64,000 nucleotides of DNA from CAXBNB01 sp965267535. GTDB lineage: Bacteria; Bacteroidota; Bacteroidia; Cytophagales; Cyclobacteriaceae. The notes under the pieces are model-generated. The model was not told the origin of the DNA, did no database searches, and saw nothing but the letters and a program-made list of their open reading frames with translations. How positions within the stretch are numbered: the first letter of the stretch is position 1; the number at the start of each line of letters is the position of its first letter. The stretch is taken from contig OZ254082.1 of the NCBI GenBank assembly GCA_965267535.1, positions 434,001 through 498,000 of the forward strand, given 5' to 3'. Both the position numbers and the translations under genes were made by a program. Of this stretch, positions 16,327 through 24,131 are shown piece after piece.

Positions 16327-17037
16327 TTAGCTAATGAGATTGCCCTCATCGTCCCATTGAGCTACGTCGTTCCTTGTTTCGGGATCCATGCATTTTTTCA
16401 GCCACTCTTCATCGTAGGCCATGCCGTGCTCTTTGAGTACGTCTTCGGGCACACCGTCCCATACATTAGGGGTGTTGCCTTTATAACCCAGGTCTTTTAT
16501 GCCCATTTCGGACGTGTAATATCCGGTAAGGGTCAGATTGCGCAGGTGAGTAAAAAAACGGACTCCCTGCTCTACTTCGGGGCTGGCCTTTTCAGGGTAA
16601 GCAATTTCATCTAAAATGCTCTTTTGCTCCTGAGCAGAACACTTTTTAAACTCTTTGTTGAAAAGTTTGTTTGAGCGATTGTCCAGCCACATGAGCCCGC
16701 CTCGTAACGGCAGCTGGTGGTGAGGCATGTCCTTGGCTATGAATTCGATAAAGTCAGGCACTCCGGCATCAGTAGCAGATCCATAGGAGTCATTTGCGGG
16801 GAGTATTAGTCCGCAAAGTACTGCTATAGTAGCTAGCTCGTGCTCGTTGAAGAAGGTATCTGCTTTTAACTTTTTGTCTCGCTCTTTTTCTTTTTCTGTA
16901 CGACCATAGGGAGTGCCCTCTGTGTCAGTAGAAGGCTGAGCTGTGCCGTTTTCGGCAGCAGGTGTGCAGCCGTTTATCATCAGTCCTCCGGCTAATGATC
17001 CTACGAGTATTGATTTTAATGAGTCTCTTCGGTCCAT
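16327..17037 (-). CDS. Gluconate 2-dehydrogenase subunit 3-like protein
   Basis: A 236-residue exported small subunit. The N terminus MDRRDSLKSILVG resembles a twin-arginine leader, followed by a lipobox-like LMINGC near residue 24. The body matches the gluconate 2-dehydrogenase gamma-chain family: FFNEHELATIAVLCGLILPAND, VPDFIEFIAKDMP, FFTHLRNLTLTGYYTSEMG. These subunits escort and anchor a GMC flavoprotein to the respiratory chain. The GMC gene lies 20 bases upstream on the same strand, so the two are co-transcribed and likely form one complex. The sugar substrate is not known. Confidence 0.85.
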   Translation of the reverse strand: MDRRDSLKSILVGSLAGGLMINGCTPAAENGTAQPSTDTEGTPYGRTEKEKERDKKLKADTFFNEHELATIAVLCGLILPANDSYGSATDAGVPDFIEFIAKDMPHHQLPLRGGLMWLDNRSNKLFNKEFKKCSAQEQKSILDEIAYPEKASPEVEQGVRFFTHLRNLTLTGYYTSEMGIKDLGYKGNTPNVWDGVPEDVLKEHGMAYDEEWLKKCMDPETRNDVAQWDDEGNLIS

Positions 17038-17057
17038 ATTCTTAAGCTTTAGGTCGT

Positions 17058-18776
17058 TTAAATATTTCGTTTTTTCATTTGATCCAGTATGTAGTCTGAC
17101 GTTCTCCAGGCCAGAGCCAGTATGGTCCAGGTAGGATTTTTGTCGGCTTGAGAAACAAAAGGTCCTCCATCAACAACAAACACGTTGTTTGCATCGTGCA
17201 ACTGCTCAAATTCGTTTGTTACAGAAGTTTTCGGATTGCTTCCCATTCGGGTAGTACCTACTTCATGTATGATTTCCCCGGGCTTGTTTAGACCGTATTC
17301 TCTGTCTCTACCGGGCTTTTCACCCAGTGCTTTGCCTCCCATGCCATCAAATATGGCCTCAAACGTTTCGTGCATGTGTTTGGCTTGCAGGAGTTCGTGC
17401 TCAGACCAGGTATAGTTAAAGCGTAGTACGGGTATGCCGTATTCATCAACTACATTGGGATCTATTTCGCAATAATTATCTTCCCGGGCTATACATTCTC
17501 CTCTTCCGGAAATGCCAACCATGGAACCGTAGTATTTTTTCACGTCTTCACGAAGCTTTTCGCCATAACCACCTACAGTGCCGCCAAAAAACTTGTTGAA
17601 TTCATTGGCACCAAAACCAAAGCCGTATGCAGGCATGCCTAGCCCTCCCCATACTTCGAGGTGGTAGCCACGAGCAAAGTCAAGCTTTTTGTTGTCAAGC
17701 CACCAGGGAGTGTATACATGCATACCGCCCACACCGTCTTCGTTGTAGGTTTTTCTGTTCATCAGATCCGGTACAAAAGCCATTCTGCTGGCACCCGTAG
17801 AGTCGTGCAGGTACTTACCTACTACGCCGCTGCTATTGCCGAGTCCGCCCGGATGTTGTTTGCTTTTGGAGTTGAGCAGTATACGAGCCGATTCGCAGGC
17901 TGAAGCTGCCAAAATTACTATGCGCCCGTTGAGTCGGTATTCTTTTCGGTCGTCTTTGCTGATGTAGGACACTCCTGTAGCTCTACCCTCATCGTTGGTA
18001 ATTACTTCTCTTACCATTGAGTTTACATACAGGTCAATTTGTCCGCCGGCTTTTTGGGCAGGGAAGATCAGGCACGTACCCGATGAAAAATCAGCGTGAA
18101 CGGAGCAGGCTCTGTTGCATTGGCTACAGAAAAAACAAACACCCCGGTCATTGTTTATTCGCTTAGTAAGGATAGAAAGGCGTGATGGAATAACCGGAAC
18201 ATTAGCCTTTTTAGCTCCTTTCATGAAGTAAAGCTCATGAAGCCTGGGCTTAGGAGCTGGCAGGAAAAAACCGTCGGGTTCGTTGGGTAGGTTTTCTTTG
18301 CTACCAAATACACCAATTAGTTTGTCTACTTTGTCGTAGTATGGTTTTACATCGTCGTAGCTTATGGGCCAGTTGTCGCCCAGTCCGTCTATGTCTTTTC
18401 GTTTAAAATCTTTGGGGCCAAAGCGCAGCGATATTCTACCCCAGTGGTTGGTTCGGCCTCCGAGCATTCGGGATCGAAACCACTCGAAACGGGTGCCGGG
18501 TACGGTGGTGTAGGGCTCGCCCTCTATGTCCCATCCGCCATAGGCGCTATCAAAGTCTCCGAAAGGCCTAACGCTACCCGCCCCTCTTCGGGGAGATTCC
18601 CATGGCCACTTTAGCTGTGTGCGTTGTTCCGGGGCTGCCGGATCGAAGTAGGGTCCGGCTTCTACTACGGCTACATTAAGTCCTGCCTCAGACAGTACTT
18701 TGGTGGCCATACCTCCTCCAGCACCAGATCCTACAATGATTACATCGTACTCTTTAGGTGATTCTTTTATTTGCAT
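17058..18776 (-). CDS. GMC-family FAD oxidoreductase
   Basis: A 572-residue flavoprotein oxidising an alcohol or sugar substrate. The FAD-binding motif VIIVGSGAGGGMATKVL is at about residues 12-28, a GMC signature-like GGRTNHWGR near 130, and the C-terminal active-site region with EVGTTRMG and DGGPFVSQADKNPTWTILALA. A Cys cluster CFFCSQCNRAC lies near 215-228. It is probably exported together with the Tat-leader subunit encoded 20 bases downstream, since this gene lacks its own signal peptide. Electron acceptor and substrate are unknown. Confidence 0.9.
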   Translation of the reverse strand: MQIKESPKEYDVIIVGSGAGGGMATKVLSEAGLNVAVVEAGPYFDPAAPEQRTQLKWPWESPRRGAGSVRPFGDFDSAYGGWDIEGEPYTTVPGTRFEWFRSRMLGGRTNHWGRISLRFGPKDFKRKDIDGLGDNWPISYDDVKPYYDKVDKLIGVFGSKENLPNEPDGFFLPAPKPRLHELYFMKGAKKANVPVIPSRLSILTKRINNDRGVCFFCSQCNRACSVHADFSSGTCLIFPAQKAGGQIDLYVNSMVREVITNDEGRATGVSYISKDDRKEYRLNGRIVILAASACESARILLNSKSKQHPGGLGNSSGVVGKYLHDSTGASRMAFVPDLMNRKTYNEDGVGGMHVYTPWWLDNKKLDFARGYHLEVWGGLGMPAYGFGFGANEFNKFFGGTVGGYGEKLREDVKKYYGSMVGISGRGECIAREDNYCEIDPNVVDEYGIPVLRFNYTWSEHELLQAKHMHETFEAIFDGMGGKALGEKPGRDREYGLNKPGEIIHEVGTTRMGSNPKTSVTNEFEQLHDANNVFVVDGGPFVSQADKNPTWTILALAWRTSDYILDQMKKRNI

Positions 18777-18911
18777 AATGAATAATGGTGATTGTGTATG
18801 TTCTTGCTAAAATAAGTAGTCACATACATAAACGTGTTCAAATGCTTTCAGTGTATGTATAAAATCTTTCAATAGCTTGAGCGAGTGGCGAGTAACGGTA
18901 AGAAAAAAATA

Positions 18912-18935
18912 GGCCGAAAGAAAGTTCTTTCGGCC
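18912..18935 (-). terminator. Terminator for the DUF4199 gene
   Basis: GGCCGAAAGAA (18912-18922) and TTCTTTCGGCC (18925-18935) are perfect complements. Read on the minus strand a seven-T run follows; on the plus strand CCTTTTTC follows, so it may act in both directions. Confidence 0.8.
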
Positions 18936-19075
18936 ACCTTTTTCCCATAGCTGTAAGTCGTGATCTTGACTTGGTTGAGAATAGGCCTAAATCTAGTCTA
19001 TTTTTTTAGGATCCGACTTGTGATGGGTAAAAAAGTGTGTCATACTAAGGTGAATGCCGGAATCATGTCAGGTGC

Positions 19076-19525
19076 TTATGCGTTTACATATCCCTTTTTC
19101 AGGTATTGCATAATGCCAAAAGAAACAATAGCGCCGGAAAAAATCCCCTCCAGAGCAATGATGATCGATACATTGTACGGGTTTAGGTATTCGCCAAAAG
19201 GTTCATTTTCTATGATCATAGACATAAACGACTGGTCTATGAGTAGGTAAGAAAGGACAAATGCTGCAAAAGGAATAACGGCCACCATGCCTGTGAGTGT
19301 GCCTAGTCCCAATCCCTCGAGGTAGGGCAATTGTGTGCGGCTGTTGAGCTTATAAAAAATAAGTGCACGCCATATACCGGCAATCATAATGAACAGGTTG
19401 AGTGTTCGCAGTTCGGTGATGTGAAAAAGGCCAGCTATTTTCATTAGGAAGAAAAAAGCTACAAGACCGGCAAATGTGTATAAGCCATATTTGATGGCTA
19501 CATTTTCGATTGATAAACTCCCCAT
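19076..19525 (-). CDS. DUF4199-like membrane protein
   Basis: A 149-residue integral membrane protein with four hydrophobic helices (about residues 12-32, 40-57, 74-96 and 117-140). The arrangement, with the KYGLYTFAGLVAFFFLMKI start and an EGLGLGTLTGMVA segment, resembles the DUF4199 family of Bacteroidota. Function unknown. It is transcribed alone and ends at the terminator 18912-18935. Confidence 0.6.
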   Translation of the reverse strand: MGSLSIENVAIKYGLYTFAGLVAFFFLMKIAGLFHITELRTLNLFIMIAGIWRALIFYKLNSRTQLPYLEGLGLGTLTGMVAVIPFAAFVLSYLLIDQSFMSMIIENEPFGEYLNPYNVSIIIALEGIFSGAIVSFGIMQYLKKGYVNA

Positions 19526-19833
19526 GTCCGTGATGTTTGATTTTGTAGTATGAATATATTCAAAATAAACGCCGAAATCAAGTTAAATGACTGTTAATGT
19601 GTTCATTAGAACATGGGAGCTTTTTGTTGAGTATCGTCTGTTGGAGGGTGGTAGAGTGAGAGCACGGAAAGAAATAAAAGAATGTGGGTGTTGATTGGGT
19701 GACTGCTCTTGTGAACTTGATCCGAATAAGTCGCCCTTTTGATTTGGATTGTTTAGGGATAATAGAAAATATGTGTGTTGCTAATGGGGAATAAAAAAAG
19801 CCTTTCGAATTGCTTCAAAAGGCTTTTAGTGTG
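19526..19833. other. Gap between the DUF4199 gene and tRNA-Glu
   Basis: Apart from the tRNA terminator at 19790-19827 I see no gene or repeat in this 308-base stretch. The part next to 19525 should contain the minus-strand promoter of the DUF4199 gene, but no clear consensus is visible. Confidence 0.5.
19790..19827 (-). terminator. Terminator of the tRNA-Glu transcript
   Basis: AAAAGCCTTT (19796-19805) pairs with AAAGGCTTTT (19818-19827). On the minus strand the hairpin lies directly after the tRNA and continues into TTTTTTTATT. Confidence 0.8.
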
Positions 19834-19905
19834 TAGTCCGTAGGGGAATCGAACCCCTGTTACCAGGATGAAAACCTGGCGTCCTAACCCCTAGACGAAC
19901 GGACC
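19834..19905 (-). tRNA. tRNA-Glu (anticodon TTC)
   Basis: Read on the minus strand the sequence folds as a complete cloverleaf. The acceptor stem is GGTCCGT/ACGGACT, the D-arm lies in TCTAGGGGTTAGGA, the anticodon stem CCAGG/CCTGG encloses the loop TTTTCAT (anticodon TTC), and the T-arm is AGGGG TTCGATT CCCCT. The discriminator is A. No CCA is encoded, so the 3' end is added after transcription. It is a single gene with its own terminator. Confidence 0.96.
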
Positions 19906-20116
19906 ATTTTGTTGTCGCGACCTGCTGTCTTGACTTTGGAGGTGCAAATATATCTACGGCATTTATAATTGCAAAAACTGAGTAGCTTTTTTTTAACTTT
20001 TTTTCTAAAAAAAATAAAACATGCTGATAATCAATGGGTAATCAAAGTAATAAATTTCACGCATTTATTTTGTTAGTTTTACCACTTGCAAAACTGAAGT
20101 TGGTAAAAGAGTATCT

Positions 20117-21280
20117 ATGGAAATAGTAGAAGTAAAATCGAAGCAGGAAATCAAAGAGTTTTTGGAGTTGCCGGTACGTTTGTATCGCGATGAGCCCTGT
20201 TGGATAAGACCGCTGGACAAGGATATTGAGTTGGTTTTTGACGAAAATAAAAACAAAACGTTTAAGTACGGAGAGTGTACCCGCTGGGTGGTGCGCAACC
20301 ACGGACAGGTAGTGGGTAGAATAGCGGCATTTGTAAACAAAAAAACAGCCAATAAAGACAATGATCAGCCTACCGGAGGTGTGGGTTTTTTTGAGTGTAT
20401 AGAAGATCAGCAGGTGGCCAACTTGCTTTTTGATACCAGTAAAAAATGGCTGGAAGAGCGGTGCATGGAGGCTATGGATGGGCCGATCAATTTTGGTGAC
20501 CGTGACAAGTGGTGGGGACTCCTTGTCGATGGTTTTGATATTGAGCCAAATTACCAGTGCAATTACAATTTTCCTTATTACCGGCAGTTGATGGAGGAGT
20601 ATGGTTTTCAGGTGTATTTTAAGCAGTTTACGTTTATCAGAAAAACGTTTGATCCTTTTCATCCCCGAATAATGGAAAAAGCTGATGTGCTTAATAAAGA
20701 TCCCAATTATTCCTTCGAACACCTGAGGCTAAAGAACCTGAAGAAGTATGCTGCTGATTTTAGGCATGTGTACAACAAAGCCTGGGCCAATCATGATGGG
20801 GTAGCCGAGATGTCAGAAGAGCAGGCAGATGCTATCATGAAACAAATGAAGCCCATAATAGATGAAAAAATAATCTGGTTTGCCTATTTCAAAGGTGAGC
20901 CCGTAGCATTTTACATCAACCTGCCCGAGGTGAATCAGATATTTAAGCATGTAAATGGAAAGCTGAACTGGATAGGAAAGCTCAAGTTTGTGTGGCACAA
21001 GTGGCGCAAAACCAATAAAAAAATGCTGGGGCTGGTGTTTGGGGTAGCTCCAGAGCATCAAGGCAAAGGACTGGATGGGGCGCTGGTGATGGCCACTGCG
21101 CAAATGGTACAGAAAGATTATAAGCGATATCCTATTTTGGAAATGAACTGGATAGGCGATTTTAACCGCAAGATGATAATAGTGGTAAAGCAAGTGGGGG
21201 GCGAAGTAGGAAAAACACATCACACCTATCGATATCTTTTTGATCGGAGCAAACCGTTCGAAAGAATGCCCATAAAGTAG
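20117..21280 (+). CDS. GNAT-like acyltransferase family protein
   Basis: A 387-residue cytoplasmic protein. The second half carries a GNAT acetyl-CoA-binding pattern, GLVFGVAPEHQGKGLDGALVMAT (about residues 302-324). The first part (FLELPVRLYRDEPCWIRPLDKD, then RWVVRNHGQVVGRIAAFVN) looks like a degenerate GNAT fold, suggesting a tandem arrangement. Similar long proteins occur in Bacteroidota with no assigned substrate. It is a single gene; the ECF sigma gene follows after 63 bases and may be separate. Confidence 0.65.
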   Translation: MEIVEVKSKQEIKEFLELPVRLYRDEPCWIRPLDKDIELVFDENKNKTFKYGECTRWVVRNHGQVVGRIAAFVNKKTANKDNDQPTGGVGFFECIEDQQVANLLFDTSKKWLEERCMEAMDGPINFGDRDKWWGLLVDGFDIEPNYQCNYNFPYYRQLMEEYGFQVYFKQFTFIRKTFDPFHPRIMEKADVLNKDPNYSFEHLRLKNLKKYAADFRHVYNKAWANHDGVAEMSEEQADAIMKQMKPIIDEKIIWFAYFKGEPVAFYINLPEVNQIFKHVNGKLNWIGKLKFVWHKWRKTNKKMLGLVFGVAPEHQGKGLDGALVMATAQMVQKDYKRYPILEMNWIGDFNRKMIIVVKQVGGEVGKTHHTYRYLFDRSKPFERMPIK

Positions 21281-21343
21281 TGGATTTGTAATAAATCACC
21301 GGTTGGCTCTACTAACGGGTAACGATACTTTTTGAGAAAAAAT

Positions 21344-21829
21344 ATGAAGCCTGAGTTTCAGGAACTGCTGAATAATAACCGTAGGGTGATAGCCAAAATC
21401 TGTAGAGCCTATACAGATAATCAGCAGGACTTTGATGATTATCAACAGGAGTGTGTTTTGCAACTCTGGCTTTCTTTCGATTCGTTTAGAGGAGCGTCTA
21501 AAGTGTCTACCTGGGTGTATCGGGTTTGCCTGAATGTGTGTTTGTCGCAGGTGCGTCTGAAAAAAAGACGGATACCTACTTCCAACGAACTGCCGGCCAA
21601 CCTCAAAGATTATAGCGATAATACTGAAGAGGAGAAGCTGAGTTACCTGTATCGCGCCATAAGGTTACTCAAAGAAGCAGACAGAGCTGTAGTGTTGCTT
21701 TATCTGGAAGACAAAAGCTACAAGGAGATGGCCGAGATACTGGGTATAACAGTCACAAATGTAGGTGCAAAAGTAAACAGGGTAAAAAAGCAGCTAAAGT
21801 CAATCATTGATGAAAGATTGGGATATTAA
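21344..21829 (+). CDS. ECF-type RNA polymerase sigma factor
   Basis: A 161-residue sigma factor. I chose the ATG at 21344 over a TTG at 21332. Sigma region 2 is visible in DFDDYQQECVLQLWLSFDSF and STWVYRVCLNVCLS; region 4 with its helix-turn-helix lies in YLEDKSYKEMAEILGITVTNVGAKVNRVKKQL. It should direct polymerase to a specific regulon. The next gene overlaps by 23 bases and encodes a membrane protein, the usual position of an anti-sigma factor, although that protein has no recognisable anti-sigma domain. Confidence 0.9.
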   Translation: MKPEFQELLNNNRRVIAKICRAYTDNQQDFDDYQQECVLQLWLSFDSFRGASKVSTWVYRVCLNVCLSQVRLKKRRIPTSNELPANLKDYSDNTEEEKLSYLYRAIRLLKEADRAVVLLYLEDKSYKEMAEILGITVTNVGAKVNRVKKQLKSIIDERLGY

Positions 21830-22409
21830 AAAAGTATGGAACGAGCAAGCCGGTGAGCCTTTGCAGGCATTTGATCCGGCGGCAATACAGCAGCTGTTGA
21901 CGCGTAAGGATCGCAACATTGTGGCGCGTTTTATTTTTGCGCTTCGCCTCGAAATGTGGTTTAATCTCGTTGTGTTGTCGCTTCTGGTGGGGGTATTAAT
22001 ATGGGAGGCCCATGGTTGGGTTGCTACCTTTTTACTTGTGGTAGATGTAGGCTATCTGTTTTATTACCGAAAGCTGATAAACGAAATGAGCCGCAAGAAA
22101 ATAGACCGCAATGTGCTGGAGTACCTGCAGTCGGTTCATGACCTTATAGGCCGGTTTATGCGTCACTATCAGATTGCGAGTTTGACACTCTCTATCCCGC
22201 TTTTTCTTACCGGAATGTATTTTGCCAATCCTTCTCTTTTCTCGGAGGTGTATTTTAGTAAGCCGTGGTTTATAGCCCTGCTGCTAATAGTATTTGCGGT
22301 AGCACTGTTGGCTTTTTATCTTTTCTTGTATTTTTTCTATGGAAAAAAAGCCAACAGGATAAAGGAGTTGATAGATGAGCTGCAACAACAGGAGGCAGCT
22401 CATGATTAG
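21807..22409 (+). CDS. Membrane protein coupled to the ECF sigma gene (putative anti-sigma)
   Basis: A 200-residue protein whose first 45 residues (KDWDIKKVWNEQ, then FDPAAIQQLLTRKDRN) form a soluble cytoplasmic segment. Four hydrophobic helices follow (about 47-64, 68-86, 121-139, 151-176) with a basic/acidic C-terminal tail. The 23-base overlap with the sigma gene implies coupled translation. A cytoplasmic N-terminal segment before membrane helices is the layout of membrane anti-sigma factors, but no ZAS or FecR motif is visible, so the role is inferred from position. Confidence 0.6.
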   Translation: MMKDWDIKKVWNEQAGEPLQAFDPAAIQQLLTRKDRNIVARFIFALRLEMWFNLVVLSLLVGVLIWEAHGWVATFLLVVDVGYLFYYRKLINEMSRKKIDRNVLEYLQSVHDLIGRFMRHYQIASLTLSIPLFLTGMYFANPSLFSEVYFSKPWFIALLLIVFAVALLAFYLFLYFFYGKKANRIKELIDELQQQEAAHD

Positions 22410-22414
22410 AGGGA

Positions 22415-22771
22415 TTAGCTGGTGGCGGTATCGCTGGTCAGCTGATCTTTCAGTGTGTTGTAGTTGATCTCCATGTGTGACGCATGATAGGCGCATTTGC
22501 CGGCGGAAATCACGAGCACCTGTGGCGATTCGTGTTGCACGTCAAACGTTGTGGCTATCAGGTTTGATATTTCCCTGTAGGAGATCAGGTCTAAGAAATA
22601 GATGTCTATACCATCCATTTCCTGATCGTTCCAGGATCTCTCCAGTCGTTTTAGCACCATGCTGCTTATGCTACAGCGAGTGCTGTGCTTAAAAATCACG
22701 ATCGGGCGCTGTGAAGATTGTTCTTTTATACTTTCTAAAGTTGCTGTGTCAGTGAGATTTTTCCAGTTCAT
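22415..22771 (-). CDS. ytxJ: Bacillithiol-system protein YtxJ
   Basis: A 118-residue thioredoxin-fold protein with a single active-site cysteine in the motif FKHSTRCSISSM (about residues 27-38), the mark of YtxJ monothiol proteins. These are thought to remove bacillithiol from S-bacillithiolated proteins. I chose the ATG at 22771, MNWKNLTD, which lies one base after the stop of the upstream repeat-protein gene; a longer frame would overlap that gene. Later motifs VQHESPQVLVI and AYHASHMEI fit the family. Confidence 0.88.
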   Translation of the reverse strand: MNWKNLTDTATLESIKEQSSQRPIVIFKHSTRCSISSMVLKRLERSWNDQEMDGIDIYFLDLISYREISNLIATTFDVQHESPQVLVISAGKCAYHASHMEINYNTLKDQLTSDTATS

Positions 22772-22772
22772 T

Positions 22773-24017
22773 TTAATTCTTTGTGTATTCTCGTTCTTTG
22801 TTATTCCATATTTCCGCCTCGTCTTTGTCAAACTTTAGCTTCGGCGTTTTCTTCCTAACACTTTTTGGATCGGTTTGGTTCATGTGTACTCTTACCCAAA
22901 GTATGCTGGCTTTTTGCATCAGGTCCCTGGCCAGTTCGCTGTTGTTGTGTTTGGCAAACAGGTAATTGGAGCTGGGGTGCATGTGCCTGCCTTTTTTCTG
23001 TTTTTTAATTTTGCCCGTGTAGCTGGCAAATTCAGGGCGCTTATGGTCTTGTATCTTTATCCAGGGGCCGTTCCAGTCTTCTTCTCCGCGGTTCTTTTTT
23101 CGCTTGATATAGTGAGCTATCCGGGGTGTGCTGAATACCATGCTGCCCGATGCAGAGCGGGGTTTGATGTATTTGTATACATAGAGCGGATTTACTGAGA
23201 AACGGGGATTTACCACCCTGTCCATGCCTTGTCCGGCTACATATTTTGAGTAGCGGGGATTTACCGTTTTGTTGTACCCCTGCCCGGCTATATCTCTCGA
23301 ATACTTAGGATTAACCACTCTGTCCATACCCTGCCCAGCTACATATTTAGAATACCGTGGGCTTACTATTTTGTTATATCCTTGTCCTGCTCTTTGCTTT
23401 GAGTAGCGAGGTTGCACGATGCGGTCGCTTCCCTGTCCGGCTATCTGCTGAGAATATTTGGGGTTTACAAGTCGGTCACTGCCTTGTCCTGCCCGTTGGA
23501 TAGAGTATTTTGGGCTTACCGCTCTGTCAGAACCTTGCCCGGCCCTTTGGCGTGAATATTTCGGGTTTACTATTCTGTCACTTCCCTGTCCGGCTACCTG
23601 TTGGGAATACTTGGGCGATATTATAGTGATTTTACCCTTTTGTTTTCTTTTTGAGTAGCGGGGTGTTACTTCTCTGTCGCTTGATTGCCCGGCATTTTCC
23701 TGCGAATAACGAGGAGTAATGGCCCTGAAAAAGCGCTTGGCACGGGTGTCGCGCGAGTATTTGGGTTGGACTTTTCTTTCTTTTTTTGACAAACCTCTTG
23801 TCTGGCTGTATTTGGGCGATACTGTTTTGTCGTCGGTTTGTTGCTCGCCTGATGGTGAGCGTTTGATTACTTTCTTTTTATAGAGCGAAAAACCCTTTTT
23901 GCCCTTTTCAGTTTTCAGCTTGTTTCTGTCTTCCAATAGCTGGCTATAGCCACTGCCAAAAGAGAGTAGAATGAGAAGAGACGATAAAAAAACTGTACAG
24001 AGTATCCTGAAACGCAT
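22773..24017 (-). CDS. Secreted protein with twelve 17-residue tandem repeats
   Basis: A 414-residue exported protein. The signal peptide covers residues 1-26 (ending GSGYSQ). From about 72 to 274 there are twelve consecutive units, eleven of 17 residues and one of 16, each ending in P[KR][YF]S. The best conserved units read AGQGSDR-hydrophobic-V-x-PKYS. The C-terminal 140 residues are basic with no repeat and include HMHPSSNYLFAKHN and a helical end. I do not recognise the family. Composition is rich in Lys, Arg, Ser and Tyr. The stop codon is one base from the ytxJ start, so the two genes are translated together. Confidence 0.72.
   Translation of the reverse strand: MRFRILCTVFLSSLLILLSFGSGYSQLLEDRNKLKTEKGKKGFSLYKKKVIKRSPSGEQQTDDKTVSPKYSQTRGLSKKERKVQPKYSRDTRAKRFFRAITPRYSQENAGQSSDREVTPRYSKRKQKGKITIISPKYSQQVAGQGSDRIVNPKYSRQRAGQGSDRAVSPKYSIQRAGQGSDRLVNPKYSQQIAGQGSDRIVQPRYSKQRAGQGYNKIVSPRYSKYVAGQGMDRVVNPKYSRDIAGQGYNKTVNPRYSKYVAGQGMDRVVNPRFSVNPLYVYKYIKPRSASGSMVFSTPRIAHYIKRKKNRGEEDWNGPWIKIQDHKRPEFASYTGKIKKQKKGRHMHPSSNYLFAKHNNSELARDLMQKASILWVRVHMNQTDPKSVRKKTPKLKFDKDEAEIWNNKEREYTKN
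23196..23804 (-). repeat. 51-base in-frame coding repeats (12 units)
   Basis: DNA encoding the P[KR][YF]S repeat block. Units 5 to 12 keep the AGQG motif in every copy, while units 1, 2 and 4 have drifted, so the array seems to have grown at its C-terminal side. The copies differ at synonymous positions, indicating that the array is old rather than a recent expansion. Confidence 0.8.
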
Positions 24018-24131
24018 TAGTTATTGGTTGCGGGTTTTAGTTTTCAACGTGAAAGTTAACAAATAATTTGATCATGGGCGGGCTTAGCGTTTTTTAGGTG
24101 GGGGTTAGTCAGAGCAAGACGTTTATCGGGA

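Noticed and set aside
18960..19250. 96-codon plus-strand frame opposite the DUF4199 gene
   Set aside because: Most of it is antisense to the DUF4199 gene, whose membrane-helix pattern is clear on the minus strand.
23196..23804. 51-base repeats considered as a CRISPR array or minisatellite
   Set aside because: The units are in frame, encode a continuous protein with a signal peptide, and have no spacer structure.
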